Below are positions 44,980-56,882 of a stretch of 64,000 nt of DNA, piece after piece. The position numbers and the translations under genes are program-made. Source of the stretch: Nageia nagi (taxonomy: Eukaryota > Pinophyta); the NCBI GenBank assembly GCA_050084985.1, contig JBITNC010000001.1, positions 85,622,001-85,686,000 on the forward strand. Direction: 5' to 3'. Numbering within the stretch: the stretch's first letter is position 1; every line of letters begins with the position of its first letter. Under the pieces are notes generated by a model. The model did not search any database. It was not told the origin of the DNA and worked only from the letters and a program-made list of their open reading frames with translations.

Positions 44980-46330
44980 ATAAGATGTGTAACAAGAGCT
45001 TCAAGTAACTTGGAACAAGGTGTAGGTAATGGTCTCCCTATGAATCCTAATATAAAGGAAAATAAAAGGAATGTTAGGGATTGAAATATAAGGAAAAAAA
45101 TAAATAAGAATGCCAATAGAATAGCACCTAATAATAATGAAAATGAGAGTTTTATAAGTCATACCACTAAGAACAATGAAGGTGAAGAAGCCATCAATAG
45201 GTTATAAGAGCAGGTGGTAGAATAATAAGAGATTATAAATAATCTACTAAATCAATGGCTTGAATAATAAGAGATTATAAATAATCTACTAAATCAATGG
45301 ATTGAACCTGCATGAGAAGAATCTATTCTAAAATAAGCAAGGCTTGAAGTGACAAATGACCAAATTTAGATAAGGATTGAATAATAGCTTGCTTCATATC
45401 TTAAAAAAGCCTACATTCCAAAGTTTAATGATAAGTAGGAGGGAAAATAAGCTAAAGTATGGTTAGACTAAGTAGAGACATACTTCTCTATGAAGAACTT
45501 ATCTGTAGAAATCAAACTTATGTAGGTTATCTATAACTTTTAGGAAATTACATTGGAATGGTAGTATTCTTACAAAATTGAGCATGGGATCTAGTATCTG
45601 AAGTGGCTAGACTTTGTTGTATCATTATATAAAATATTAATTCCCCAAATATATTATGATAAAGAGAATGAAAAATACTATACCATGTAATAAAAATCCA
45701 TGAGTTTCTAAAGCTACCATAAAATATTTATCAAGCTGCTCAAATATATTCCTAAAGATAAGAATCATATGAAGGTTCATAGGTTTCTTATTAGACTAGA
45801 CCCCAATATCAAGATTATAGTGAATGTATTAAGCCCTAAAATCTTAAAGAAGTGTATGAACTTGCAAAGAGAGGAAAGGGAAATTTGGGTATCAAGAAAA
45901 ACTTTGTAAACTACAATCTTCTAAATGAAAAAGTTAAGGAAATATACTAAAAGAGTAAAAGTGTAGAACATCAAGCACAATAGCCAAGCAATAATAAGAT
46001 CAAGGATAATAATTATGGTTTTAAATATGGTAATCCATACAAGTTTGAGGAAAGGCCATTTAGAAATAAAAATAACATGAATAATAATTTTTAGAGAAAA
46101 ATTAACAATTTCATAAACAAAGCGATAACCCTGGGAATGGAAGTTAAGGTTTTAGGAACCATAGCTAAGGATTTTTAGACAAAAGGACTAATCAAAATAT
46201 AACTAAGGATAATTTTCCAAAACAAAAAAAGGATCCTAGATATGAGTGTTAGAACTGTAGTGGAGCTCACTATGTAAATAAGTCTCCTTTGAGGGAAGAT
46301 CAATCCAAAGAGCACCATATTTTTATAGCT
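44980..46330 (+). pseudogene. gag: Element F gag, decayed
   Basis: Fragments in one main frame: an asparagine-rich start, then YIPKFNDK, AKVWLD-VETYFSM and KLM-VIYNF, the capsid landmarks of chromovirus gag (WxxxxExxF). A zinc-knuckle remnant YEC-NCSGAHYVNKS (about 46240-46292) has its last cysteine changed to serine. Many stops. An exact 42-bp tandem duplication lies at about 45219-45300. Confidence 0.6.
45219..45300 (+). repeat. 42-bp tandem duplication in element F gag
   Basis: TGAATAATAAGAGATTATAA and the following bases to AAATCAATGG occur twice head to tail. The copies are nearly identical, so the duplication is recent. Confidence 0.85.
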
Positions 46331-46720
46331 ACCAGATCATTATAGACTAGAGGATAAGCCACTCCTCTTTAAATTCTTGATAAAATCTCTAATAAATATT
46401 TTAGGATTTTATTATATTATGATGCTATGGATAGTTTTATTTGAAATTCCTTACTTAAATACATGTCTAAGGCACCAAATATTTTACCAAATGGATGGTA
46501 ATTGGAGTTTGGATCTAGATAGAAGTACCCAAATAGATATTATTTTAGGCATGTTGAAATAGAATTACCTAAGGGACATACTATTTGGTATTTGTATGTG
46601 GTTCCCTTAGCCTCTTAATATATCCTTTTAGGCATGGATTGGTTAATGGATAACAAATATCTAATTGAATTTTAAGACAAATGGGTAGAATACATTGTTG
46701 TGTTTCAAACCTGATATAGA
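46331..46720 (+). pseudogene. pro: Element F protease, decayed
   Basis: The active-site strand is at about 46410-46440, where YDAMDSFI replaces the DSGATHSFI of relatives. PNILPNGW, HVEIELPKGHTIWYLYVVPL and YILLGMDWLMDNKYLIEF follow. The latter is the conserved VLLGMDWL block of chromovirus retropepsin. Confidence 0.7.
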
Positions 46721-46929
46721 ATCTACAATGATTAAGAACCTTTTGAGTCTTACTTAATCATATCAATGTAAGTTAAAAGAAGCATAAGAAAAATGGAGAT
46801 GATTTATGTATTCATATTTAAGGAGGTTGAATAAAATGTTAATAATGTAGAACTTATAAACAAGTACCCTTTGTTATAAGAATATAAAGATATATTACCT
46901 GACAACCAACCAAGATCCTACAATTGTAC

Positions 46930-47420
46930 TTTCAACTCTTGCTAAACAAAGTCACTATCAAAAATAAGTATCCATTACCTATAATTGATGATTTATTTAC
47001 TTAGCTTAAGGATGATGCTATCTTCATAAAGATATATTTAGGATCAGGATAACACCAATTGTGGATCAAGAGTTCATATACTCATAAAATAGATTTCAAA
47101 ACCAAGTATGGGTATTATGATTTGGTGGTATTATCCTTTAGGTTAACTAATGCCTATTCAAATATCATAAACTTGATGAATAGTGTGTATTGAGAGTATC
47201 TTGAAAATTTTGTATTGTTATTTATTAATGATGTCCTCATATATTCAAGATATTAGGAGGAGCATAACCATCATATGAAATTAGCTCTAGAAAAGTTGAT
47301 GAGAAATCAATTGTATGGAAAGTTATCAAAATATGAATTTTATATCTCATAAATTTAGTATCTAAGCCAATCATTTTTGTAAATGTAACCTTAGTAGATT
47401 CTAAGAAAATGGAAGCAACA
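46930..47420 (+). pseudogene. RT: Element F reverse transcriptase, decayed
   Basis: YPLPIIDDLF, IFIKIYLGSG, YYDLVVLSFRLTNAY and LLFINDVLIYSR (about 47213-47250). The catalytic box FIDD/YIDD has become FIND, losing one of two metal-binding aspartates. The HLxLALEKL block follows as HHMKLALEKLM, and KYEFYIS. Order and spacing are those of Ty3/gypsy RT. Confidence 0.85.
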
Positions 47421-47449
47421 ATGAGTTAGCCTACATTAATAAATATTAT

Positions 47450-47990
47450 TAAGGTAAGAAGTTGTATGGGGTTAGCTAGATATTATCAAAGGTTTATCAA
47501 GGATTTATCAAAAAATATTCAATCCCATTACTAGCCTTCAGAAAAAGAATAAGGTTTTCAAGTGGAAAGAAAAATGTGAGAAAGCTTTTACAATCCTAAA
47601 AGAAAGATTACCATAGCACCTATTCTCACCATCCCTAATCCATATTATGATTTCTTAATATGCATTGATGCTTTAATGGAAGTTTTGTGTGGCATATTAT
47701 CACATAATGGAAAAACTTGTAGCATATGAATCTAGAAAATTAAGAACTCATGAGATGAATTATGTAACTCATGATATTGAGTTGATAGTTATAGTCCATG
47801 CATTTAATATATGGAGACACTATCTTTTGGAAAAGCCTTTCAAACTTGAGATAGATCATCAAAGTTTGAAGTATTTTTTTCACTTAGCAGATCTAAATGC
47901 TAGGAAAAGGTGATGGATGAAGCTCTTAACTGAGTATAAATTTAGCATTGATTCATTAAAGAGAAAGAGAATAAGGTTAAATATTCCTTA
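47450..47990 (+). pseudogene. RH: Element F RNase H region, partly open
   Basis: An open 74-codon stretch (47689-47913) reads VAYESRKLRTHEMNYVTHDIELIVIVHAFNIWRHYLL (quoted motifs: AYESRKL, HEMNY, THDIEL, WRHYLL), then KLEIDHQSLKYFF and LNARKR. This is the C-terminal half of the Ty3/gypsy RNase H. KVFKWKEKCEKAF (about 47553-47590) is the connection before it. Confidence 0.85.
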
Positions 47991-48089
47991 ATTTGTATAC
48001 AACCTATCAATACTATGATAAGAAGTCAATTTCAATTAATTTATCATGTAAAATTTTTACAACAATAAGATCCATATTGTAAATCTATA

Positions 48090-49459
48090 TGGGAATTGAT
48101 AGGGAAAGGTACCCCATAATCCCAAGATTTTGTTGGAAAATATGAATTTATTCACTTTAAAGATATATTTATCATCCCAAAGAAGGATTATTTAAAGAAT
48201 TTGATCATGCAAGAATCCAATCATCCCCCTTATGCAGTGTACCCTAAAGGTACAAAAATGAGAGAAAACATGAAATGAAAATTTTATTGGGATGGTATGA
48301 AAAGAGATATAGCATAATTTATGGTTAGATGTATTGAATGTAAGAAGTTAAAGGTAGAGTATAAACATCCAAGTAGATATATGTATCCACATTATGTTCC
48401 CACATAGAAATGGTAAATAATTTTATTAGATTTTATTATTACTCTACCAAAAACTAAGTTCCATCATGACTCAATTTTGGTAGTGGTTGATAGATTGACC
48501 AAGGTATAGCATTTTATACTTGATAATACCAATGATGATGCTTCAAATATGGAAAATAAGTTTTTCCATGAAAGCTTTAGATTGCATGGACTTTCAAAGG
48601 TGATCATCTCAAATAGGGATTCAAAGTTCACCTCTATCTTTTGGAAATTATTACACAAGGCACTGGGAACAAAATTGAACATGAGTTTAGCATATAATCT
48701 ATAAATACATGGATAAATTGAATGTGTGAATAGAGTTATTAAGGATATACTCAAAATGTGTTGCATGGAACAAAATACTAAATGGGAGGACTACCTCTAT
48801 TTAGTTGAGTTTGCCTATAATAATGGATACCATTTTTTGAAGGAATGGCCCCCTTTGAATCTCTTTACAGAAGGAGATGAAAAACTCCTTTATCTTCAAA
48901 TAATTAGGAGGAGTGGGTGATGATACAAAGTGAAATATTAAAGAAAATAGAGGAGCAACTTAATTCCATATGAAGAAAGCTCAAGGAAATTACCAATCGA
49001 AAAAAAAGTTATGCTAACTTTAAGAAAAATCCTTAAGAAATTTATATAGGAGATAAAGTATTCTTATGAGTTTGACCCATGAAAAGTACTATAAATTCTA
49101 CCAAATTAGATCCCTAATTTGTTGGTCCTTTTGAAATAGTCAAGAAGAAAAATCAAGTTACCTACAAACTTATTTTGCTACTAAGTTTGTCAAAAAAACA
49201 TAAGGTCTTTCATGTCTTATTGTTAAGAAAGTATGTTGTTGACCCTTCTCATGTATTGGATTTTTTTGACTTGCAGATGTTGAACCCTCAAGCTATTGAG
49301 GTTCTTCCTATTACAATCCTATCTTTTAGGACTAATAAATTAAAAAGTCAAGACATTAATGAATGTTTAGTTCAATTGGACAAGTACTTTGAATCTTCTT
49401 CCATTTGGGAATATGAATTTGTCATGAGAAGACAATTTCCTTATTTGTTTGAATGATTA
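48090..49459 (+). pseudogene. INT: Element F integrase with C-terminal chromodomain-like end
   Basis: Blocks in order: VRCIECKKLK (zinc finger), LLDFIITLPKT (first D), LVVVDRLTKV, FRLHGLSKVIISNRDSKF (second catalytic D is N), ALGTKLNMSLAY, IECVNRVIKD (third acid E kept), LVEFAYNNGYH and LNLFTE. After a gap come FVGPFEIVKKKNQVTYKL, HKVFHVLLLRKYVVDPSHVL and a tail ending SSIWEYEFVMRRQFPYLF. The tail sits where Del/Tekay-type chromoviruses have a chromodomain that directs insertion to heterochromatin. At least 5 stops and shifts. Confidence 0.82.
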
Positions 49460-49779
49460 TGTAAAATATTATTAAAATTTATTACTTGTATTCAAGAACA
49501 TAGAGGATTGTGTTTGACCCACCTAATTGCACATATTAAGACTTGAATGCTATCAAAAATTTGAATGTGATTAAGACTATTTGTGTTATGATATGTCTAA
49601 TTATGAATGGTTATACACAATATTTATATCAATTTGATGTTGGTTTAGATAATTTTGTGACACAAGTTACAGGTTGACTCAACATGAGAGTCAGGTTAGA
49701 GACCCTAGGGACCCTAGAAAACCAAAGATCATTTGGTTATAGGAATAGATTGGTAAGAGTGAGGAGATGATTGGTACAA

Positions 49780-50005
49780 TGAAATTGGAGATTCTTGAGA
49801 TTATCTTTTTTTTTGTGTTTCTATTATACATAATAATTTATGCATAGAATTTCTTAATATGCATAGCATACACTAAATTTTTCTTCTCATTTCCTTCCAT
49901 TGTGGTAAGTTTATATGCCCTTAATATATGTTTCTCAATGAGGACATAAGCATTAATCCATATTAGTTCAAACATTTCTTTAAGGTCTTTCACTTTTTTT
50001 TTCCC
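49780..50005 (-). repeat. Inverted copy of 40075-40314 inside element F 3' LTR
   Basis: Read on the minus strand this matches 40075-40314 over its length, for example minus-strand AATATGGATTAAT, CCTCATTGAGAAA and GCATATTAAGAAATTC. It replaces LTR sequence. The partner lies outside element F, in the left flank. Confidence 0.85.
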
Positions 50006-50561
50006 AAGCTTGGTCTAGTAAGCTATGAATAAAAGAATCTCCCTTCTATTAAGTCTAGGTGTTTTTCCTAGCATTTTAGATACTATTACTAAATTACTTA
50101 GCCAATTTTTGAATTTTATTTGATAATTTTATAGTATATTTGAAGGAGACAATATTTGTTTAAGAGTTTGTGATAATATTAATGTGGTTATTTGTTATTA
50201 ATGGTCTTACATTAATTGTACCATAAAAAAGTATAATATTTGTAATTATTTGTTACCTTTACATGTGAATATTTGTACACCTTGTCCATACATATATGTA
50301 AGTATTTAAATAAAATATGGGACAAATTAAATTAAACAAAATCCATGGTCTTGTGAGTTCACATGAACCAATTCTTTTGTACATAGTACTTGAAAGAAAA
50401 ATAAATAAATTACATTGGGCCATATGTTGGTAATCACCTTGCATATTATTTGATTTCACGTAATACTATTTCAAAAGGGTAGTGTGTACTAGGTAAGTTT
50501 TCTTTGAAGTGCGTTACCATGGCCACATACTTTTCCTTAGAGTCTAGTCTTGATTGCTACT

Positions 50562-51154
50562 CGAATGATGTCTCTCCTCTATTTTGGATTAGCATTTCAA
50601 AGAAGCTTTTGTCAAATCCTTTATAGACCCTTTGTACATATACTTTGATCACTATAACTACATTTAAATAGGTATTTGATAAATAATTTTTAAACACCTC
50701 CCATATAATAGTTTCATGTATATTCTATGATCTTCATAGACCATGAGATTGCTTTTTGAAGAGGTTTTTATCAAATAATTTGTATACCTTTTTTATGTAT
50801 CTATATTTTTACATATGTTATAAGTATTGACATCCATGAGACTAGATTTATATGAAGCATTCTATCAAATCATTTGTATCCCCCTCTAACATGTCTATTC
50901 ATGTATATATGTGACCATTATGGTCCATGAGACTACATTTTGATGAAGCATTCTATCTAACCATTTGTAGTCCTCTTCAACTTGTCCATTTATACATATT
51001 TGTGATCATTACAGTTCATGAGACTACATTTTGATAAAGCATTCTATCAAATCATTCATAGACCCTACCAACATGATTGTTTTTGCATATACATGACTAT
51101 TTTAGCCCATGACACTACATTTTGATGAAGAATTTTATCACACCATTTGTAGGC
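50562..51154 (+). repeat. 91-bp satellite array in element F 3' LTR, left part
   Basis: About seven units with starts near 50562, 50653, 50742, 50835, 50926, 51017 and 51108; the last four are spaced exactly 91 bp. Unit core: CATGAGACTACATTTTGATG, then AAGCATTCTATCAAATCATT. Only one unit is present at the equivalent place in the 5' LTR (about 42445-42490), so the array grew after insertion or the 5' copy shrank. Confidence 0.9.
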
Positions 51155-51271
51155 ATACTAGTGGAGGTCTATAAGGTTGATTTTGACAAGGGGATGTCAA
51201 GAATAATTATCCTAAATGCTACATATGAGAATATTTAGGAATCTAGAAAGAATACTCTTATTATAAAGTTC

Positions 51272-51800
51272 ATGGGTACAAGACCAATACTTGAAAATAT
51301 AATATGGATAAAAATAGCATGGAGGCTCAAAGGAGAGTTGGAAATGGAAACACTTCCAAAAGACTTACTTATGTTTAATTTTAATTTGGAGGAAGACCTT
51401 CATTGGGTCATGGAAAATGGACCTTGGTGGTTTGAAAAAAATGGACTACATCTAAAAAAATGGTACAAGGGATTCAATCCACAAAATGAATCATTTATAA
51501 AAATCTTGATATGGATCTCTTTCCCATACTTACTGATTGATTTCTAGTTTGAGAAAGCAATAGTTGGTATTGCATCAATAACAGGGGAATTCATATGCTT
51601 CAATAGGAATACAATATTTGGATAGACTTATCAAAAAGCTAGATTCTATGTCAATATCTCAAGGCCTATGAAGACAAATATCTATTTGAAAAATAAAAAG
51701 GGAGAACATGTCCAAGAGATCTCATTTGATATTCCCCCAACAATATGTGTTGGATGTAATTGGTATGGTCATATGGATAAATAATGCTCAATAAAGAATA
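51272..51800 (+). pseudogene. LINE ORF1: DUF4283 domain and zinc knuckle
   Basis: An open 91-codon frame (51272-51547) contains WIKIAWRLKGELEMETLP, LLMFNFNLEEDLHWVMENGPWWF and LHLKKWYKGFNP, the DUF4283 RNA-binding domain of plant L1 ORF1. After frame changes a zinc knuckle ICVGCNWYGHMDK-CS follows (about 51745-51792), with a stop in the last spacer. The protein would bind LINE RNA. The part up to about 52570 is rich in E, K and N codons with stops, as usual for the ORF1 tail. Confidence 0.8.
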
Positions 51801-52573
51801 GACAAAAAAGGATTACACCAAAACCAACAAAGCTATCATTAACAATACAAGAATAATTGCATAATGGGGGGAATATGGAGATCCATAGGAGGACAAACCT
51901 AAAACATAAACTAGGAAAAATGTAAGAACATTGAATTTAATCAAGAACCAAAAGGATCATCCAAATAAGATGTAAATAAATTAACCATAAATTTAGACTT
52001 ATAGAACAATAAAATACTCAATTTGGAGAAAAAGAAACAAAGAGAGCCACAAAAGGCAAATTCCCTCTAAAGGATAATAGATTTGAGTTACTACACAATG
52101 TGATAAAAGAAGAAAGAACTATATTTTCTCAAATAGAAGAAATTGAGTTTGAAAATCCAAATAATGGAGAAGAGGAGATATAGGAAACAAATAAGTTGAT
52201 AGGTAACACTAATGTGCTTCTATAGAGAAATGCTCATGAAGAAGAAGGATTGAAGGAAATTTTAAAAGAAAATGAAGCTAAGGAGGAAGAAGACAATGAA
52301 GGGGAATAAGAAGAAGAACATGATGAAGAATGTGAAGAAGTATATGATAATAAAAATAAGGAGATTGAAGATAAAACTCCTCCCTTCAGTAAAATTGAAT
52401 ATAAAAGAGGAATTCCCAAAGCCCCACCTCAAATTGCAAAAGAGGTAAAGTTAAAGAGGATCACAACTAACATAGCAAAATATGAAAAAATAGGACCTCA
52501 TTAAATGAATAAAAAGGGAAAACAAATGAAGAAAACTCATGAGAAGAGTAAAGGAAGGTGTAGAGGATGATGA

Positions 52574-53500
52574 ATATTTTATGTTAGAATATTTGGGGAT
52601 GTAATCTACCTAGGAAAAAAAAGATTGTTAAACACCTTAGGAAAGAAAACAAACTAGGTATTCTTCTAATCTAAGAAAGTAAAGTTAAACAATATAAGAT
52701 TTAGAAAATAGGAAAAAGATATGGAAGGAAGCCAAATATGAGGCCATCATAGCAGTAGGAAAGGCAGGTGGACTATGGATATTATGGGACCCTATGAAAG
52801 TAGAAGCAAAAAGAATTCATTGCCCCTCTAATAGATGCTTATCTATGAAGATCAAATGCAAGTCCTCAAATTATAGCTTTCTTATGTCAAATATATATGA
52901 TTTCAATCTCTTAATAAGGAGAATAAAATTTTTGAGATCTCTTATCAAATCACATAAATATATTTCCAAATATGCCTTGGTTGATAGGAGGAGATTTTAA
53001 TTCCCCTTTTAATATATAGGATAAATATGGAGGAAGGCTTAATATGAATTCTAGTATAGAATACTTTAGGAATTTTCTAGAAAATAATGTTTTTATTGAC
53101 CTCAACTTGAAAGGTAATAGGTATACTTGGTCCAATAGAAGGATTAGATTGGGATTTATTTAAAGAAGACTAAACAGGATAGTAGTCACCCAAGATTTGT
53201 TAGATAATTATTTTAGTGCCATTCTTAGTTTGTTATCAAGAATATATTCTAATCATAGACCAATAGAGCTAAAAATGGAAAATATAATGAAGAAAAAATC
53301 TTCTTTTAAATTTGAAAATATGTTTATGTCTCATGAAAACTTTAAGGACAAGGTTATAGATTGGTGGAATATCAATATTCAAGATGCAGTTATGCATAGA
53401 TTAGCAAAGAAGCTAGATGAAGTCAAAAGAAATTTGAAAATTTGGAATAGGAAGATTTTTAAAAATGTTGAATTTAGAAAAAATTAGATTAAGGAGAAGT
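52574..53500 (+). pseudogene. LINE ORF2 endonuclease, decayed
   Basis: NIWGCNLPRKKKIVKHL and LLI-ESKVKQ (about 52575-52690) are the N-terminal strand and catalytic-Glu motif of the L1 endonuclease. A GGLWILWDP block follows. Then come GGDFNSP (about 52987-53010), NRYTWSNRRI, RLNRIVV and SNHRPIELKM (about 53245-53275), where the final SDHxP histidine motif reads SNHRP. It would nick target DNA for target-primed reverse transcription. Confidence 0.8.
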
Positions 53501-55330
53501 TGGAAGAAATTAAAAATAAAATAATAACTAGAGGAAAGATGGTGGAGCTAGATAGAAAAGAAAAAATAGTGTTACAAGAGTACTATAACACTATTTTGTA
53601 GGAGGAATAACTCTGGAGACAAAAGTCTAGAACAACTTGGCTGAAAGGAGGGGATAAGAACATAAAGTTCTTAAAAATTACTAGGAGAAGTTACAATAAG
53701 ATTATTGATATTAGAAGAGAATATGGTAATTTAACCTCAAAGGATTAAGAAATAAAATAGAAAGAAGAAGAGTTTTACAAAGTACTTCTCATGGTGGACT
53801 AAAGAAATAACCCCACATATAGGAAAAACATTATTCAAAATATATTAAATATTATAATAAATCAAAAAAATAAAGCACTATAGTAGCAAACCAAATTTAA
53901 AAATGCAATTTTTCTCATGGATGCAGATAAAGCTGCTAGACTAGATGGATTTTTGGTTGGGTTATTTTAGAAAAAAATGGGAAATAATTGGGAAGGATGT
54001 GTGGTATGTTGTTAAGGAATTCTTTAAAAAAGGAAAATTACTAAAATAATGGAATAACACTTTCTTGACCTTAATCCCTAATACCTAAGAGGCAAAGTAG
54101 TTTAAATATTATAGACCTATTAGCCTATGCAATGTAATTTATAAGATTACTACAAAGATATTGGCAAAAAGGCTAAAACCAATAATGACTCAGATCATAT
54201 CTAGTGAGCAAGATGGTTTTATGAAAAGGAGATAGATTATTTATGGTATTATCCAAATGCATGAAGTTCTTCACTCAATGCATAATAAGAAAACCTATGA
54301 TAGGGTAAGTTGGATCTTCCTATATATGGTGCTAGCTAAATTTGGTTTTGGGGAAGTGTGGATAAAATAGATTATGGAATGTATTTCCTCACCTATGTTC
54401 TCTATTATTATTAATAGGGAAGTGACATGATAATTTAGCTCTCAAAGAGGCCTTAGGAAAGGAGAACCAATTTTCCCCTACCTATTCATCATTATGGTAG
54501 AACCTCTAGGAAGAATAATCAACATTTTAAGGATACTCAAGTCTTAAAAGGGGTTATTCCAACCCCCAACTGTAGCACCATAACACATCATCAATTTGTT
54601 GATGATACTATTTTTATTGGTAGGTTAGAAAGAGAAAGCTATCCAATTTAAGAAGGTGATGAATATTTATGAAAAGACCTCACATCAAAAAATAAACTTT
54701 CAAAAAACTAAACTCTTTCTATTAAATTGCTCTAAAATTAGCAAGAAAAGAATTATCAAAGTGTGGGTATGCAAAATTGATGAACTACCAACTAGATATT
54801 TAGGTATGCCTCTATGTGTTGGAAGGCTCAAATCTTAATAGTGGGATACCTTGGTCCAAAAAGTTCAAAATAAACTCACTAAGTGGAAGAAAAAATGCTT
54901 ATGTTATGCAGGTAAACTTGACCTTATTATATTAGTGCTTCAAAGCATTCATGTTTATAGCATGATGGCCTTTATACTTCCTATTATAATTAGTGAAAAG
55001 ATTTATAAAGTATGTAATAGATTTTTGTGGTTAGGAGATTCAGAAAAGAGGAAAATAACTCTAGTAAGCTAGAATTTTGTATGCATGGAAAAGGAGTAGG
55101 GAGGGCTAGGGATGAGAAAAATGAAGCATTTTTGCCAAGATATTAGAGGGAAATTATTATGGAAGATAGCATAGAATGAGGGAAAAAAGTGTATTCACAC
55201 ATGTAAGGAAAAATATATGATTGGTCAAAACTATATAATGAAAATTCAAAACCCACCTTATCACTTCCCCTTTTGGAATGGTATGCTAGCAGTAAGATCC
55301 ACTATCCAAAAATGAACATCCAATGGATCC
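53500..55330 (+). pseudogene. LINE ORF2 reverse transcriptase, decayed
   Basis: YYRPISLCNVIYKITTKILA, RLKPIM and SSEQDGFMK (about 54110-54225) match the L1 RT fingers. KTYDRVSWIFLY follows, where D(K/R)xxW is the first catalytic strand. Next are RGLRKGEPIFPYLFIIM and HHQFVDDTIFIG with the catalytic FVDD intact at 54595-54606. LPTRYLGMPLCVGR and KWKKKCLCYAGKLDLI (open stretches 54656-55072) are the thumb, and EKE-GGLGMRKMKHF follows. Stops and frameshifts throughout. Confidence 0.85.
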
Positions 55331-55379
55331 TACCAAATAATATAAAATAATGTATAGTGTAATGGTTAGCATGGGAGAA

Positions 55380-55570
55380 AGCAAAAGGTTATGAGAAATG
55401 ATGGACAATGATGATTGCTCATTTATGGTGTCAAATATGGAAGTAAAGGAATATCCATGTTTTTGAAGAGAAAGAAAATGAAGCACATGAAGTTTTCAAA
55501 CTTATGATTCTCAGATTGTATGAGAATTTGATGGTGTACTTTGATATCAATGAAGTTACATCAAGTTTTA
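55380..55570 (+). pseudogene. LINE ORF2 C-terminal end
   Basis: Reads LWCQIWK-RNIHVFEEKENEAHEVF, the (L/I)WxIWKxRNxRxFE motif near the C-terminus of plant L1 ORF2. Confidence 0.65.
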
Positions 55571-56780
55571 AAAAACTCATTGATTGAAATGACCAAAATT
55601 TACCAAATTGGTAATAATGTGGGAATTGAAGATCCAACAATTAATAAGGTAATAAGTTTTGTTGATATGGATTTAAATCTTGACAAGGGTGACATTGATA
55701 TGATGTAATGGAAAACCAATACAAAGGGTAGAATCATAAAAATGATGAGATGTTAATCCTATGCAATATTCCACAATGATGGCCCTAAGTATGAGGAGAT
55801 TAAAAATAGAAAAATTAATAGAATTAAAAAGTATAAAAATTAGTACAAGTACAAAGTTTATTATCACCCTATCAATTATGAATACATTTGAAAGGATATG
55901 AGCCAGGGGAAAATGGGAGGAGCCCTTGTGTTCACAAGGCTAATGTGTTGTAAATTATATGTAGAAGAGGTCTAGATACATTCATCAAAGCATGTAGAGT
56001 AGGAAATGATAGAAGATTGGTTGATTATTTCATTATTACTTGGGAGAATGGTATATTTAAAATTTATAGGAGAGATATTTCTTTCAAAGAGGCAACCATT
56101 TTTGAAGCTATAGGTATCCCAAATAGAGGCAAGGTTGTGAAGCAAAACTCCAAGTCTAGTAAAATTGAAAAGGTACAAAAATTTGAAGGTAGTCAAATTC
56201 AACTAGAGCCTTACATAATGGGTTATCATAGGAGTAGTTTACCCTATCAATGATATAAAATTTGCAAGGTACTAATGAAGTATATCACTCTAGATAGCAT
56301 ACATATGGTGGTTTTTAGCAATCACATAATTCTACTAAATCATTTTAAACCATTTGGAGTATAGGTGAATTTTTCCCAATTTATTCAATACTCTATAGAT
56401 GTATTAGTAAATAAGTGAAGGGAAAAACCTAGCTCTATACCTCTACACAATGTGATTATGCTACTAGTTTATCAGCACTAGCTTCCTAACTTTATACATA
56501 GACAACCTCAAAATAGAGAGGAAGGCCATTGATGATCTACTCGCTAGAGTGGTAAATAAATTAGGGCTATGAGAAGGCATGTAAGAAGCTCTAATGAGGT
56601 GAATATATAAGAGGTTATAGCTCAAAATATAGGTGAAAAATAGGTTAATGTAAATATTGAGGAGAAAAAAAAACCTCAGCTTAATGATAAGGATGAGAAT
56701 GAAGAAGGACCAATTCACTTTTGGAGGCATATAAGGACAACATCACAAGCTCATAAAGTTATTATTGAGGATGATCTAAA
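55570..56780 (+). pseudogene. Unrecognised decayed protein-coding segment within the LINE
   Basis: Coding character is clear across a few stops: YHPINYEYI, GKMGGALVFTRLMCCKLYVEEV, SSKHVE, EDWLIIS, then an open frame 56017-56253 with IITWENGIFKIYRRDISF, EATIFEAIGIPNRGKVV and QIQLEPYIMGYHRSSLPYQ. Next is KVLMKYITLD and HIILLNHFKPF, and an acidic KPQLNDKDENEEGPIHFW near 56670. I do not recognise the family. It lies after the L1 C-terminal motif and before the 3' tail. It may be a piece of another element inserted here or a captured gene. No flanking repeats were found. Confidence 0.55.
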
Positions 56781-56820
56781 CCAATATATGTAACAAAAGA
56801 TTATCCTATAAGATAGATAG

Positions 56821-56882
56821 GAATAAGGCTTCCAAGGGCTCCCAAAACCAAGAATAAGGCTTCCAAGGGCTCCCAAAACCAA
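56821..56882 (+). repeat. 31-bp tandem duplication
   Basis: GAATAAGGCTTCCAAGGGCT plus the following 11 bases occur twice head to tail without mismatch, so it is recent. Confidence 0.92.

Larger units (their letters stand above)
49460..51154 (+). repeat. Element F 3' LTR, part 1
   Basis: Starts just after the last integrase codon (TGTAAAATATT, compare TGTAACACCC at 40867). It matches 40957-41200 and 41855-42480 of the 5' LTR. Between those two blocks about 0.65 kb, including the TATA box, is missing and replaced by the inverted segment 49780-50005. It then passes into the 91-bp array. Confidence 0.75.

Noticed and set aside
50562-51154. Regularly spaced repeats considered as a CRISPR array
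   Set aside because: Units are 91 bp and tandem without unique spacers, in a plant retroelement context.
54656-55072. Open frames after the LINE RT as separate genes
   Set aside because: They carry the RT thumb motifs LPTRYLGMPL and KWKKKCLCYAGKLDL, so they belong to ORF2.
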